Of a DNA stretch of 64,000 nt, positions 32,257 through 41,640 are shown piece after piece; the first letter of the stretch is position 1; each line of letters begins with the position of its first letter. A program made the position numbers and the translations under genes. The stretch covers positions 124,001 to 188,000 of the forward strand of contig OY970334.1 in assembly GCA_963717445.1 (NCBI GenBank). Direction: 5' to 3'. The DNA comes from JAGVPT01 sp963717445. Its GTDB lineage: Bacteria; Bacteroidota; Ignavibacteria; UBA10030; UBA8401. The notes beneath the pieces were generated by a model that searched no databases, was not told the DNA's origin, and saw only the letters and a program-made list of their open reading frames with translations.

Positions 32257-32686
32257 CTGTACCTTAAATATTGCGACGAATTGAATTTATTTAATCTGGT
32301 TAAATATAGCCCAAAAAATCGTTAAAATCAGGACGATATTGACTCTTCGAAAGAATTGCCAATGCTTGTGCATAACTGGTGATCGCTACCTTAGGCGCTT
32401 TGAGCCCATCATAAGCGATCGTGATGAAAAAGCAAGAAAGAAACAAGCAAGAGATTTTTATACGGTCCTCACTACTATAAAACAATATCGTTATGTAATA
32501 GATTCCTTGGAACAGAAGGTAATGGTGCGTTTTTTGAATATTCATAATAAAAAAAGATTTGTCATGCCCGCGAACGCGGGCATCCAGGCCTAATTAAATG
32601 GATTCCAGTTCCGAAGGAATTCCGTAGGAATTTTCTCAGGAATGACATTTACTTTGAAAGTGACCACTACTGAACAAAAATAGTTG
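32257..32686. other. Gap behind IS30 element: no recognised gene, one repeat copy
   Basis: About 430 bases. Short frames exist on both strands: 32300-32545 on -, ending SQYRPDFNDFLGYI, and a + frame over the same region that ends in repeat-derived MPANAGIQA. Neither resembles a known protein and neither has a good ribosome-binding site. The right third is a dispersed repeat copy. Confidence 0.5.
32561..32647 (+). repeat. Dispersed palindromic repeat, copy 2
   Basis: Begins GTCATGCCCGCGAACGCGGG and ends CTCAGGAATGACA; the ends GTCATGCC and GGAATGAC are imperfect inverted repeats, giving a MITE-like unit of 87 bp with inner hairpins (CCCGC/GCGGG, GGAATTCC). Shares core with copies at 362 and 47332. 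Confidence 0.8.
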
Positions 32687-32715
32687 TTGATTTTTGGGTT
32701 TGATTTTGTTATTTT
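32687..32715 (+). promoter_or_regulatory. Probable promoter of secG
   Basis: TTGATT at 32687-32692, 17-base spacer, TATTTT at 32710-32715, about 55 bases before the secG start. Confidence 0.5.
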
Positions 32716-32771
32716 CCTTCAGTTCAAATGCCCGGTATGTAGGGCTTTTTTATTTTGGAGGAACAAGAATC

Positions 32772-33113
32772 ATGTATGCTTTTTCTATTGCAATTGAGAT
32801 ACTTGTGAGCATTTTTCTCGTCGGAGTAATCCTGATGCAAAATAGCAAGGGGGGCGGCCTTGCAGGGACTTTCGGCGGTGGCAACTTCGGGACGGTGTTC
32901 GGTGTTCGCAGAACCGCCGATTTTCTCACCCGTGCCACAACAATTTTGGCCAGCGCATTTATCCTGCTTGCGCTTCTGATCAATCTCTTCTTCCTGCCCG
33001 GGAAGAGTGCATCGTCGAAGGAAAGTGTAATTCAAAGCGGACAGGTTTCGGTTCCACCGGCACAGCTGCCCCCGCAAACGCAGCCCTTGCCCTCAAATTC
33101 TTCACCGAAATGA
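32772..33113 (+). CDS. secG: Preprotein translocase subunit SecG
   Basis: 113 residues from ATG 32772 (GGAGGAACAAGAATC upstream). Two membrane helices (about 3-20 and 52-72) flank the conserved cytoplasmic loop VILMQNSKGGGLAGTFGGGN, the SecG signature. A Ser/Pro/Gln-rich tail of about 35 residues extends beyond it, which is variable in the family. It assists SecYEG protein export. Followed directly by tRNA-Lys. Confidence 0.93.
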   Translation: MYAFSIAIEILVSIFLVGVILMQNSKGGGLAGTFGGGNFGTVFGVRRTADFLTRATTILASAFILLALLINLFFLPGKSASSKESVIQSGQVSVPPAQLPPQTQPLPSNSSPK

Positions 33114-33126
33114 GTCAGTGGGTTTT

Positions 33127-33202
33127 GCACCCATGGCTCAATTGGTAGAGCAACTGACTCTTAATCAGTGGGTTCCAGGTTCGAGTCCTGGTGGGTGCAC
33201 CA
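33127..33202 (+). tRNA. tRNA-Lys (anticodon CTT)
   Basis: 76 bases including encoded CCA. The acceptor GCACCCA pairs with TGGGTGC, the D-loop is GCTCAATTGGTAGAGC, the anticodon arm is ACTGA-CTCTTAA-TCAGT with CTT, and the T arm is CCAGG-TTCGAGT-CCTGG. All stems pair fully. Confidence 0.97.
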
Positions 33203-33208
33203 AAAATA

Positions 33209-33240
33209 GCTCGCCATAAGGGCGGGCTTTTTCTTTTTAT
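33209..33240 (+). terminator. Intrinsic terminator after tRNA-Lys
   Basis: GCTCGCC-ATAAG-GGCGGGC followed by TTTTTCTTTTT. It ends the secG-tRNA transcript. Confidence 0.85.
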
Positions 33241-33250
33241 GCCATTCAAG

Positions 33251-33293
33251 CCTCTATGGGTTTCCCTCCGGGAACAAAGAGGAGCCTTTTTTT
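33251..33293 (+). terminator. Possible second, branched terminator
   Basis: CCTCT...AGAGG encloses an inner GTTTCCC/GGGAAC stem and is followed by GAGCC and seven T. Back-up to the terminator just upstream; pairing is imperfect. Confidence 0.35.
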
Positions 33294-33338
33294 AGGAAAT
33301 TATTTCTTTTTCTTCGCTGTTCAAATACAATAGGACGA

Positions 33339-34406
33339 ATGGGTGCTATCTCTATAAATCCTGCGGAAAAGTTAAGCCGGCTCCCTCTGCACGATTATTA
33401 CGAACGCACAAATGCCGAATTTAAAGAGGTAGAAGGATGGTTGGTGCCGAGCCGGTTTCGCAACGTTGCTCATGAAATAAATCTCCTCGAACATGGGCCT
33501 GCTCTTGTCGATTTTTCCGACCATGGAGTTCTCTCCTTAGAAGGAAAAGACACTGTTGACTTTCTTCACCGAATTTCAACTAACGATTTCAATAATTTCC
33601 GGCCCGGAGACTCACTCCAATCGCTCCTGACAACCGAGAAGGGGAAAGTGATCGATGCGATTACCGTTATACATCGCCACGATCAATTATTATTAATTGT
33701 CAGTCGCGGAGCACAGGACAGGGTCAAACAATGGATCGAGAGATTTATTATAGCGGATGACGTGAATGTCGTTGATCGTACAGGAAAACATCTCATTTTG
33801 GCGGCGTTCCATCCGCAACATGGTATGGAAATACCGGTTGAGGAGAGCAATCGATATGCTTTTCGTGGACACTATTTCGGCAATGAGGTCGTCTTTTATT
33901 GTTTGGACGCGCTATCCGAGATTCCGGACGGCGTACGATACCTATTCAATAACCAGGTGGGTAACGATGCCTTTGAATTTTACCGAATCCAACATGGTAT
34001 TCCTTTTTACAAAAAGGAAATGGATGGATATTGTAATCCTCTTGAATTAAACCTTTGGAGTCAAATTAGTTTTAGCAAGGGATGTTATATTGGGCAAGAA
34101 GTTATCGCGCGGCTTGACACCTATAAGAAAATTCAACGAGCACTTTGCAGGGTTCGGACCGATAGGCTTCCTCTTCCTGACACGGAGTATTTTTTAACAT
34201 TCGGTGAGAAAGAAATCGGCAAACTCACGAGTTTCTTTCCTGAAGCGGGCCACGAAAATAGTTTGGTGGGGCTCGCAGTAGTGAAAAAAGAGTACGCGAT
34301 TGTTGGGTCGAGATATCCCACCGCTGACAATACCATAATGATGAGTATAGAACACGTCTTTGAACGAATTGAAAATTATAATGGGAACCATAACAATAAC
34401 GGCTGA
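33339..34406 (+). CDS. ygfZ: YgfZ/GcvT-like folate-binding protein
   Basis: 355 residues. The diagnostic motif KGCYIGQE (K247-E254, with C249) is that of YgfZ/COG0354 proteins, which bind tetrahydrofolate and support iron-sulfur cluster enzymes. The N-terminal half (FRNVAHEINLLEHGPALVDF, LEGKDTVDFLHRISTNDF) matches the GcvT-like fold. It differs from true glycine cleavage T protein by this Cys motif. The end overlaps the start of the next gene by 26 bases. Confidence 0.9.
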   Translation: MGAISINPAEKLSRLPLHDYYERTNAEFKEVEGWLVPSRFRNVAHEINLLEHGPALVDFSDHGVLSLEGKDTVDFLHRISTNDFNNFRPGDSLQSLLTTEKGKVIDAITVIHRHDQLLLIVSRGAQDRVKQWIERFIIADDVNVVDRTGKHLILAAFHPQHGMEIPVEESNRYAFRGHYFGNEVVFYCLDALSEIPDGVRYLFNNQVGNDAFEFYRIQHGIPFYKKEMDGYCNPLELNLWSQISFSKGCYIGQEVIARLDTYKKIQRALCRVRTDRLPLPDTEYFLTFGEKEIGKLTSFFPEAGHENSLVGLAVVKKEYAIVGSRYPTADNTIMMSIEHVFERIENYNGNHNNNG

Positions 34407-34869
34407 AGGGAAAGAAGAACAATACGAAGAATTACTTCCCCAAATAGTTGCGCTTGTTAGCGGTGAAAACGACCTTATCGCGAACCTGGCAAATATTAGT
34501 GCTGCGTTAAAAACAGCGTTTCGCTCTTTTTCCTGGGTTGGTTTCTATCGGATGCAAGACGACGGATTACTTCTCGGGCCTTTTCAAGGAAAAGTCGCAT
34601 GCGTACGAATTAAAATTGGAAACGGCGTCTGTGGAACGGCTGCGAAGGAAAGAAAGACAATACTCGTTCCCGACGTCGCTAAATTTTCAGGACATATTGT
34701 TTGCGACCCTGATTCGAAATCAGAAATCGTGGTCCCAATAATCTATCAAGGAAGGCTCTTTGGGGTTTTGGATGTTGATAGCGATGTGATCAATTCATTC
34801 GACAACATCGATGCGATCAATTTGGAGAAAATAGCAGCGATCATTGCTCAAAAGTTTACTCAATCGTAG
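34381..34869 (+). CDS. msrC: Free methionine-(R)-sulfoxide reductase (GAF domain)
   Basis: 162 residues from ATG 34381. It is a GAF-fold protein with three cysteines C74, C84 and C108, spaced exactly 10 and 24 apart as in E. coli fRMsr (C84, C94, C118). Surrounding sequence GPFQGKVACVRI, GNGVCGTAA and GHIVCDPDSKSEIVVP is diagnostic. It reduces free Met-R-sulfoxide. A TTG at 34360 would extend it by seven residues into ygfZ; I prefer the ATG. Role fits repair of oxidative damage in a respiring cell. Confidence 0.93.
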   Translation: MGTITITAEGKEEQYEELLPQIVALVSGENDLIANLANISAALKTAFRSFSWVGFYRMQDDGLLLGPFQGKVACVRIKIGNGVCGTAAKERKTILVPDVAKFSGHIVCDPDSKSEIVVPIIYQGRLFGVLDVDSDVINSFDNIDAINLEKIAAIIAQKFTQS

Positions 34870-34886
34870 TTATAGAAAAGGAATTT

Positions 34887-35729
34887 GTGGCAAATCGAAG
34901 CAAGCAATTGCGCCCTTTAAGAGCATACAAAAACCCTTATTTTTTAAACAGCAAAGATGCACGTGCAATTAGAATTCTCTCGGAATTTTTAGAACCTTTA
35001 AGCAGATTCAATTACTTCGGCATTAAGGACATCATCGTATTTTTCGGGTCGGCACGTATAAAATCGCCAGCCAGCGCGCGTAAAAGATTGTCGGAGATAA
35101 AACTGAAACTCAAAAATGGGAAAAAAATAAACCCCAGACTTTCGGAAGAGTACCGAAAGGCAAAAATTGCCTTGGAACTATCGGGGTACTATAACGATGC
35201 CGTGAAGCTTGCCTTTCTCTTGACAACGTGGTCGAAATCCTTGGAGGAAAAGAATCGATTTGTTGTATGCACAGGCGGCGGGCCCGGAATTATGGAAGCG
35301 GCAAACAAGGGTGCATCACTTGCACAAGGGAAATCAATCGGCTTGAACATAAGTTTGCCCTTGGAGCAACTTCCCAATAAATACATTTCGTCGGAGTTGA
35401 ATTTTGAATTTCACTATTTTTTTATGCGAAAATATTGGTTCATGTATCTTGGAAAAGCATTGGTTGCGTTTCCCGGCGGGTTTGGAACCTTGGATGAATT
35501 GATGGAATTGCTTACATTGCTCCAAACAGGAAAAATCAAGAAGAAAATGACGGTTATTCTTTACGGAAAAAAATTTTGGGAGCAGGCGGTAAATTTTGCC
35601 CTTCTTGAGGATTTTGGAATGATTAACAATGAAGATTTTAAATTATTCAGGTTCGCAGATACACCCCAAGAAGCGTTTGAGTTATTGAAGGACGGGTTAC
35701 TAAAAAACTATCCCCGGCGCTTAAGCTGA
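34887..35729 (+). CDS. LOG-family protein (TIGR00730-like)
   Basis: 280 residues. Rossmann-like fold with GGGPGIMEAAN (130-140) and PGGFGTLDE (196-204), the nucleotide-binding signature of LOG/lysine-decarboxylase-like proteins. The N-terminal 100 residues are longer than in the short cytokinin-type LOGs, as in the PpnN-like or TIGR00730 long group. Known members hydrolyse nucleoside monophosphates to base and ribose 5-phosphate. Start is GTG 34887 with AAAAGGA upstream; the gap to msrC is 17 bases. Confidence 0.87.
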   Translation: MANRSKQLRPLRAYKNPYFLNSKDARAIRILSEFLEPLSRFNYFGIKDIIVFFGSARIKSPASARKRLSEIKLKLKNGKKINPRLSEEYRKAKIALELSGYYNDAVKLAFLLTTWSKSLEEKNRFVVCTGGGPGIMEAANKGASLAQGKSIGLNISLPLEQLPNKYISSELNFEFHYFFMRKYWFMYLGKALVAFPGGFGTLDELMELLTLLQTGKIKKKMTVILYGKKFWEQAVNFALLEDFGMINNEDFKLFRFADTPQEAFELLKDGLLKNYPRRLS

Positions 35730-35738
35730 AAAAGGTCA

Positions 35739-36599
35739 ATGAAAGATCTCGATAAAAACGGTGTAAATAGGGTTAAGTCTTTAATTTATCTTCTTGATGA
35801 TGAAGATGATTCTGTCTATTCTATCGCGAAACAACATTTGCTTTCGGAAGGAGAAAACGCTCTTCCAATAATTGAAGACTATTTGCAAATCGAAGACTCT
35901 CTCATGCAGCGCCGAATAAGGGAAGTTTATGAAGCCATTTCGTCCTCTGCGTTCAAAGAACAATTGCGGTTGTTCTGTGAAAAGCATAAAGCAGATATCG
36001 ATTTGGAGGAGGGTGCATTTTTGATCGCGAAACATGCTTATCCAAATGTCGATATGCGCATTTATTTTGATTTGTTGAATTTCTTCGCATCGGAATTTCA
36101 ATCGAGACTGGACCCATCTGATGCTCCCGAGGAAATCGCGGCCAAAATTGGCCATTATTTTACAGTTGAAAAGGGCTTCTCGGGAAGCGAGGCCGATTAC
36201 TATAACACTGATAATCATTACATCAATAAAGTCATCGAGACTAAGAAGGGGGTTCCGATTGTTCTCTCTGTCATTTATCTTCTCGTTTTGCGAAAATTAA
36301 ATTTCCCCGTCCAGGGAATTGGAATGCCGGGGCATTTCATAGTGAGGTACGACTTCGGAAGTGATTTTTTATTTGCAGATCCCTTTTACGGCGGCAAGAT
36401 TATTTCAATCGATGACTGCAGAAAATCTTTAGTCAAATTAGGATATTCTTTTAAACAAGAATATCTTGAACCGGTTACCAATAGGCAAATTCTTGAACGA
36501 ATGTTGCGGAATTTGGTTTTAGTTTTTGAAAAACAAAACCAACCGGCAAAAATGCAGTCATTGCTGCAATGCATTGATATTCTAAACAGGAATGTGTAA
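35739..36599 (+). CDS. SirB1/transglutaminase-like protein
   Basis: 286 residues. The central region is the SirB1 (Transglut_core2) pattern: DNHYINKVIETKKGVPIVLS, then GIGMPGHFIVRYD and FADPFYGGK. The transglutaminase Cys is not evident at the usual place, so enzymatic activity is doubtful. The N-terminal helices (residues 10-100) look like a HEAT/TPR-type module. Nine bases after the LOG gene, so in the same unit. Function unknown. Confidence 0.78.
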   Translation: MKDLDKNGVNRVKSLIYLLDDEDDSVYSIAKQHLLSEGENALPIIEDYLQIEDSLMQRRIREVYEAISSSAFKEQLRLFCEKHKADIDLEEGAFLIAKHAYPNVDMRIYFDLLNFFASEFQSRLDPSDAPEEIAAKIGHYFTVEKGFSGSEADYYNTDNHYINKVIETKKGVPIVLSVIYLLVLRKLNFPVQGIGMPGHFIVRYDFGSDFLFADPFYGGKIISIDDCRKSLVKLGYSFKQEYLEPVTNRQILERMLRNLVLVFEKQNQPAKMQSLLQCIDILNRNV

Positions 36600-36609
36600 A
36601 TTTATGTAA

Positions 36610-36975
36610 GGGGGTGAATGGTTTCGACGGGGTTGAAGATGGTTAGACACAAGCATACCGTGCTCTCCGAGTCGCACGTAAATAAAGCGGAACAACAATA
36701 AGTGCAGACTACAACTACGCACTCGCTGCTTAATTAAACATTAGGTGGCGCATCTTCATAGAACTCTACCTGGCTAGTTTTATGCAAGGTGTCGACTTCA
36801 GTCGGGCGTGCTAATATCAACGCTGGAGCGGTATTAGTGAAGCTATATGCCAGCTAGCTTTGGGATTGGTGAGTTCATCCATCCAGCTTGAGGCGAAATT
36901 TTGCGAGGTGAACTGAGTATGGAGAAAGTCTAATGGTCCTCACTTCGGACCGGGGTTCGACTCCCCGCACCTCCA
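36610..36975 (+). ncRNA. ssrA: Transfer-messenger RNA (tmRNA)
   Basis: One-piece tmRNA. The 5' end GGGGGTGAATGGTTTCGACGG is the standard opening. The acceptor GGGGGTG pairs with CACCTCC at the 3' end (one G-U), and GGGGTTCGACTCCCC is the T arm. The tag frame at 36704-36733 encodes ADYNYALAA then TAA, giving the proteolysis tag (A)ADYNYALAA. After the discriminator A75 the DNA reads CGA, so the CCA end is not encoded. It rescues stalled ribosomes with SmpB. Confidence 0.97.
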
Positions 36976-37011
36976 CGAGTAGGGATTTTATCTAAACATT
37001 TCACGAAGCTC

Positions 37012-37893
37012 ATGAACCAGGAAGACGTACGGAGCATTGATTTTACAAAAATGTCCGGAGCAGGAAACGATTTTGTCGTGCTGGACAATCGTAAAGTCAT
37101 GATATCCAACCAGAGCGAATTTGCCCGGCTCATTTGTGATCGCCGGAAAGGGATCGGCGCGGATGGTTTGTTGCTTTTGGAGGAGAGCAACAGGGCTGAC
37201 TTTATGATGAAATATTTTAATTCAGACGGAAGCTATGGAGGGATGTGCGGCAATGGGGGAAGATGCATCAGTAGGTTTGCTCGCGACAAAGGTATTGTTA
37301 GCGGACAAGAAATCAAATTTGAAGCGCTCGATTATATTTACAAGGCCTCCATTTTAACAGCCGGGGTAGCACTAACAATGAAGGAACCAACTGATTTTCG
37401 GTTGAACCAAAAAATTGAAATCTTTAAGACAAGCATTCACTTCCATTTTGTTAATTCCGGCTCTCCTCATTGCGTTATCTTTTTTGATGAGAATGATGCT
37501 TTAGGTTCATCATTCGAAGATTTTGGTATTGAAAAGATCGGAAGAGAAATTCGCAACCATCAATTCTTTTACCCTGACGGTACGAATATAAATTTTGTGA
37601 AGGAAAATCAATCAAGTGCCTATTCTATAAGGACCTATGAAAGGGGAGTTGAGGCTGAAACTTTAGCATGTGGGACGGGCTCAGTCGCGGTCGCATTAAT
37701 TGCCAACCGGATCAAAGGTTCACCGTCTCCAATTACGATTCATGTCCGCAGCGGAGAATCCTTAAATGTGGATTTTCATAAAATCGGCGACACGCTTTAT
37801 GATAATGTATCATTGAGCGGAAGCGCAAATGTAGTTTTTACCGGGACAGTTAAATATAATTTCGCCACCCAGTCTATCGTAGACATTTTTTAG
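37012..37893 (+). CDS. dapF: Diaminopimelate epimerase
   Basis: 293 residues. Catalytic pair C79 (GMCGNGGRC) and C220 (LACGTGS), plus the start signature FTKMSGAGNDFVVLDN. It converts LL- to meso-diaminopimelate for lysine and peptidoglycan. No other lysine gene is nearby. Its stop codon TAG shares a base with the following GTG start, implying coupled translation. Confidence 0.95.
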   Translation: MNQEDVRSIDFTKMSGAGNDFVVLDNRKVMISNQSEFARLICDRRKGIGADGLLLLEESNRADFMMKYFNSDGSYGGMCGNGGRCISRFARDKGIVSGQEIKFEALDYIYKASILTAGVALTMKEPTDFRLNQKIEIFKTSIHFHFVNSGSPHCVIFFDENDALGSSFEDFGIEKIGREIRNHQFFYPDGTNINFVKENQSSAYSIRTYERGVEAETLACGTGSVAVALIANRIKGSPSPITIHVRSGESLNVDFHKIGDTLYDNVSLSGSANVVFTGTVKYNFATQSIVDIF

Positions 37894-38795
37894 TGCTCCC
37901 AACCTTTTTCATCCTTAATCCTCATTCCGGCCGCGGGAACAACGAAAAACTTATCCCACTTATTCAAAGTCATTTCACATCATCCAAAATACAGTTTGAC
38001 ATTCACACCACAACGTGTCCGGATGATGCCCGGAAAATTGCCATTGAAGCGAGGAGAAATTATCCGATTGTTGTCGCCGGCGGCGGAGATGGAACAGTTA
38101 ATGAAGTTGTCAATGGGATAGCGGGATCTGATTGCATTCTGGGTGTCTTGCCATTAGGCTCCGGCAATGATTTCGCAAAAGTTTTGTCCTATCCAAAACG
38201 GTTAAGTGATTGTTTACAACTTTTAGCAAGGCAAAAGGTTAAATCAATTGACCTAGGGTCAATTGAAGCTATAACTAATGGTTGGGAAAAGGTACATAAA
38301 CACTTCATAAATTTTGTTGGAGTGGGGCTTGATGCCCAGGTAGCGTATGAAGCAGGAAAGATTCATTGGCCTCATGGACTGCCTAAATATGCAATTGCAG
38401 CGTTCAAGGTGCTTTTCCGGTATCAGCCGGAACTTTCCAAAGTGACTAGTGCGGAATTCGAAAGTGAAGGAAACCACGTATTGATATCGATCGGAAACGG
38501 AAAAAGCTCCGGAGGGGGGTTTTACTTAACACCAGATGCATTACTTGATGATGGTCTCTTGGATGTTTGCATGGCAAAAAATCTTTCCACTTCAGAAGTT
38601 CTAAAAATATTCCCGTATGTTTTAAAGGGGAGTCATACAAAATTTGAAAAGGTCTCAATTAAGCGGACAAATAAGCTATTGATCAAGTCGGATAGTAATT
38701 TGCCCGTTCACGTTGACGGCGAAATATTGGGACTAAACTGTCGAGAAATCCACGTAGAGATTCTTAGTCGGGCAATACGAGTGCTCGTGCCTTAA
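37893..38795 (+). CDS. Diacylglycerol/lipid kinase family protein (DagK-like)
   Basis: 300 residues. The N-terminal ATP site is GGGDGTVNEVVNGI (G63 onward) with NPHSGRG near the start, then PLGSGNDFAKVL. The C-terminal beta domain has GNGKSSGGGF and DVCMAKN. This is the YegS/DagK family, which phosphorylates diacylglycerol or related lipids. The start is GTG 37893, overlapping the dapF stop. It converges on purL with an AT-rich gap of about 75 bases that shows no clear terminator. Confidence 0.9.
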   Translation: MLPTFFILNPHSGRGNNEKLIPLIQSHFTSSKIQFDIHTTTCPDDARKIAIEARRNYPIVVAGGGDGTVNEVVNGIAGSDCILGVLPLGSGNDFAKVLSYPKRLSDCLQLLARQKVKSIDLGSIEAITNGWEKVHKHFINFVGVGLDAQVAYEAGKIHWPHGLPKYAIAAFKVLFRYQPELSKVTSAEFESEGNHVLISIGNGKSSGGGFYLTPDALLDDGLLDVCMAKNLSTSEVLKIFPYVLKGSHTKFEKVSIKRTNKLLIKSDSNLPVHVDGEILGLNCREIHVEILSRAIRVLVP

Positions 38796-38872
38796 GGATA
38801 TCGATATAGTTTATTTTGATATAATATGTGTTATGTAAAGTTAAGAATAACGAAGCGTCTTGCACTCCGTCC

Positions 38873-41140
38873 TTATCTCTGCCCATCCATAATTTTTCCA
38901 ATTGCATTATAGTAAATATCCTCTGCAACTTCCCTATCCATATCAAGGAACTCTGCGACTCTAATTCGTTGCGACATCGTGACCTTTCCCAATAAAGAAA
39001 AATCAATTCTATATTTTTGACAGATCTCTTCAATTTTTAAGCGATTGCCAGGGCGTGTTGATACAATAATCCGGCTCTGTTCCTCTCCAAACAATAGGAA
39101 ATCTTTTCGGTTGTTCCATTTTCCCTGCAGTTCAACATCACAACCAATAGCACGATTCTCTGCAGTAATGACAGACTCAATGAGCGCAATTGCAAGCCCT
39201 CCCTCGGAAATGTCGTGAGCGGAATTAATGACCCCCTTTTGAATAAGTTCCAGGCAGCAATCGTGCAAGCGTTTCTCTTCTTTAATATCAAAGTATGGAG
39301 CATTGGACCCTGTCACGCTGAAAAATTCCTTTAAATACTCGCTTCCGTTAATATCCCCACGTGGCCGGCCCAGTAAAATGATATCATCTCCCTCTTCTCT
39401 AAACGCGCTTGTTGTAACCTGGGATTCCTTCTCGATGAGCCCTACCATTCCAATGACCGGAGTTGGATAGATGGATCCTAAAGGATTTTCGTTGTAGAAA
39501 CTCACATTGCCACCGGTAACGGGTGTCTCGAACGCACGGCAAGCAATAGCAATGCCTTCGACGGCTTCCTTGAATTGCCAGTACGATTCCGGCTTATATG
39601 GATTTCCAAAATTCAAGCAATTTGTAATTCCAATTGGCTTAGCGCCTGAACATATAACGTTTCTTGCCGCCTCAGCTACAGCAATTTCCGCACCAATTTT
39701 TGGGTTCAAATAAACATATCTTGAATTGCAATCAGTCTTCATCGCAAGAAATTTATCTGTTCCATTAATTCGTACAATAGCCGCATCCGAGCTTGGACCG
39801 ACTCTCGTATCAGTGCGAACCATTGAATCATACTGCTCAAACACCCACCGTTTGCTCGCAATGTTCGGAAGGGCAAGCAACTTTAACGTTATCTTTTGTA
39901 GATCGCCGGGTTCCGGCAGTGAGTCAAGGTTGCCTTTTAATTGATTCTCAATATAGCTTGGTATTTTCGATTCGCGAATGTAAACCGGAGCACCGCCCCC
40001 CAAAACCAGTGATTCTGCAGGAACCGCCGCCTTCAATTCACCATTCCTGAAAATCTTTACGAGTCCGTCGCTGGTGACTTCGCCGATCACGACCGAATTA
40101 AGATCCCATTTGCTAAAAATATCGTTTATTTCTTTTTCACGGCCTTGCTTTGCAACAAGCAACATTCTCTCTTGTGACTCCGACAACATAATTTGATAGG
40201 CAGACATATCTGATTCACGGACTGGAACTTTGTCAAGGTCAATGGTCATACCGGAGTTGCCTTTAGCACTCATTTCAGTTGTTGAACAAGTAATTCCAGC
40301 AGCACCCATATCTTGTATACCCACTACTAACCCTGCATTAATCACTTCAAGTGTTGCTTCGAGGAGCAATTTTTCTGTGAATGGGTCGCCAACTTGTACA
40401 GACGGGCGCTTGCTTTCAGATTTTTCTGAAATCTCTTCAGAGGCGAAAGTCGCTCCATGGATCCCATCTTTTCCGGTGGACGATCCAACAATCATGACAG
40501 GGTTGCCGGCACCTCTTGAAGTAGCTGAAGCTACTTCTGAATGCTTCACGATTCCGACAGCCATGGCGTTAACGAGAGGGTTCCCCTGATAACTTTTATC
40601 AAAGTAAACTTCGCCGGCCACGGTAGGAACGCCGAAACTATTACCGTAATCTCCAATGCCTTTCACTACGCCACGAAATAATTGCCTCGCTTGCTCATCA
40701 CTGAGCTCTCCAAACCTCAACGAGTTCAGCGATGCAATCGGTCGTGCTCCCATCGTGAAAATATCGCGCATGATTCCTCCAACGCCGGTAGCAGCCCCCT
40801 GGTATGGTTCAACCGCGGATGGATGATTGTGGCTCTCAATTTTGAACGCTACAGCTAAGCCGTCGCCTATATCGACAAGCCCGGCATTCTCCTCTCCGGC
40901 GCTGACGAGAAGCCGTCCTCCCGATCGTGGAAGAGTTTTCAACAAGGCGATCGAATTCTTATAACTGCAGTGCTCGCTCCACATAACGCTGTAGATTCCC
41001 AGCTCAGTGTACGAAGGAGATCTGCCGAGTATCTCGAGCATCTTCTCGTACTCTTCTTCAGTCAGGCCATGCTGGAGTGCTAAATTTTTTGTTACGACTG
41101 GTTCTTGTTCTAATGCGTTTGACATGATTTTTCGTGCCAT
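38873..41140 (-). CDS. purL: Phosphoribosylformylglycinamidine synthase subunit PurL
   Basis: 755 residues, the small bacterial form that works with separate PurS and PurQ. Recognisable sites are SVMWSEHCSYKNS, ESHNHPSAVEPYQGAATGVG, GIMRDIFTMGARPIA and GAAGITCSTTEMSAKGNSG. It makes FGAM in purine synthesis with ATP and glutamine-derived ammonia. Last gene of the operon; its ATG overlaps the stop of the biotin carrier gene (TAATG). PurS and PurQ are not in the window. A second ATG at 41125 is possible. Confidence 0.96.
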   Translation of the reverse strand: MARKIMSNALEQEPVVTKNLALQHGLTEEEYEKMLEILGRSPSYTELGIYSVMWSEHCSYKNSIALLKTLPRSGGRLLVSAGEENAGLVDIGDGLAVAFKIESHNHPSAVEPYQGAATGVGGIMRDIFTMGARPIASLNSLRFGELSDEQARQLFRGVVKGIGDYGNSFGVPTVAGEVYFDKSYQGNPLVNAMAVGIVKHSEVASATSRGAGNPVMIVGSSTGKDGIHGATFASEEISEKSESKRPSVQVGDPFTEKLLLEATLEVINAGLVVGIQDMGAAGITCSTTEMSAKGNSGMTIDLDKVPVRESDMSAYQIMLSESQERMLLVAKQGREKEINDIFSKWDLNSVVIGEVTSDGLVKIFRNGELKAAVPAESLVLGGGAPVYIRESKIPSYIENQLKGNLDSLPEPGDLQKITLKLLALPNIASKRWVFEQYDSMVRTDTRVGPSSDAAIVRINGTDKFLAMKTDCNSRYVYLNPKIGAEIAVAEAARNVICSGAKPIGITNCLNFGNPYKPESYWQFKEAVEGIAIACRAFETPVTGGNVSFYNENPLGSIYPTPVIGMVGLIEKESQVTTSAFREEGDDIILLGRPRGDINGSEYLKEFFSVTGSNAPYFDIKEEKRLHDCCLELIQKGVINSAHDISEGGLAIALIESVITAENRAIGCDVELQGKWNNRKDFLLFGEEQSRIIVSTRPGNRLKIEEICQKYRIDFSLLGKVTMSQRIRVAEFLDMDREVAEDIYYNAIGKIMDGQR

Positions 41141-41637
41141 TATTCTATGAGGAGGAGCAATTCACCTTTCTCGACAACTTGTCTGTCAAAAACAAGTATT
41201 TTTTTGACAGTTCCCTCTTTTATTGCGCGTATTTCGTTTTCCATCTTCATGGCCTCTAAAATGAGCAAACCGTCCCCTGCAGCAATTTTTTCCCCTTCTT
41301 TAACTTCACACCGGACAACCATCCCCGGCATTGGGGAACGGACTTCGATATCCAAGTGCTTCTTGTGCGAAGTGCCGGAGAAAAGAATATTTAACTTTTT
41401 TAAAGAAGTCTCTATCTCTACAGTATAAATATTTCCATTTATTCCTACCGTGTATATAAGATCATTTCTATGTATAGTTGCATGTATTGACCTGCCGTCT
41501 AAGAGTACCGAATATCGTCCCGGAAGTATTTTCTGTATGTCGGCTTGAATTTTTTTTCCGTCAAGCAATATAGAACCGTCTTCGGCAAATGACCATTCAA
41601 ACCTTCTATCGCCAATCTTGGAAATAGCTGTTGCCAT
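41140..41637 (-). CDS. Biotin carboxyl carrier protein
   Basis: 165 residues. The C-terminal biotinyl domain has the biotin site K131 in LEAMKMENE, preceded by SPMPGMVV. The N-terminal 95 residues form a beta-rich domain seen in carrier subunits of acyl-CoA carboxylases of propionyl/acetyl type, not the Ala/Pro hinge of E. coli AccB. Together with the biotin carboxylase gene three bases upstream it makes the carboxylase half of an acyl-CoA carboxylase; the carboxyltransferase is not nearby. Confidence 0.9.
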   Translation of the reverse strand: MATAISKIGDRRFEWSFAEDGSILLDGKKIQADIQKILPGRYSVLLDGRSIHATIHRNDLIYTVGINGNIYTVEIETSLKKLNILFSGTSHKKHLDIEVRSPMPGMVVRCEVKEGEKIAAGDGLLILEAMKMENEIRAIKEGTVKKILVFDRQVVEKGELLLLIE

Positions 41638-41640
41638 TAG

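Noticed and set aside
32339..32593. + strand frame ending MPANAGIQA
   Set aside because: Runs into the repeat copy at 32561; no ribosome-binding site and no recognisable protein.
33339..34406. Glycine cleavage T protein
   Set aside because: The KGCYIGQE motif and lack of other gcv genes point to YgfZ, not GcvT.
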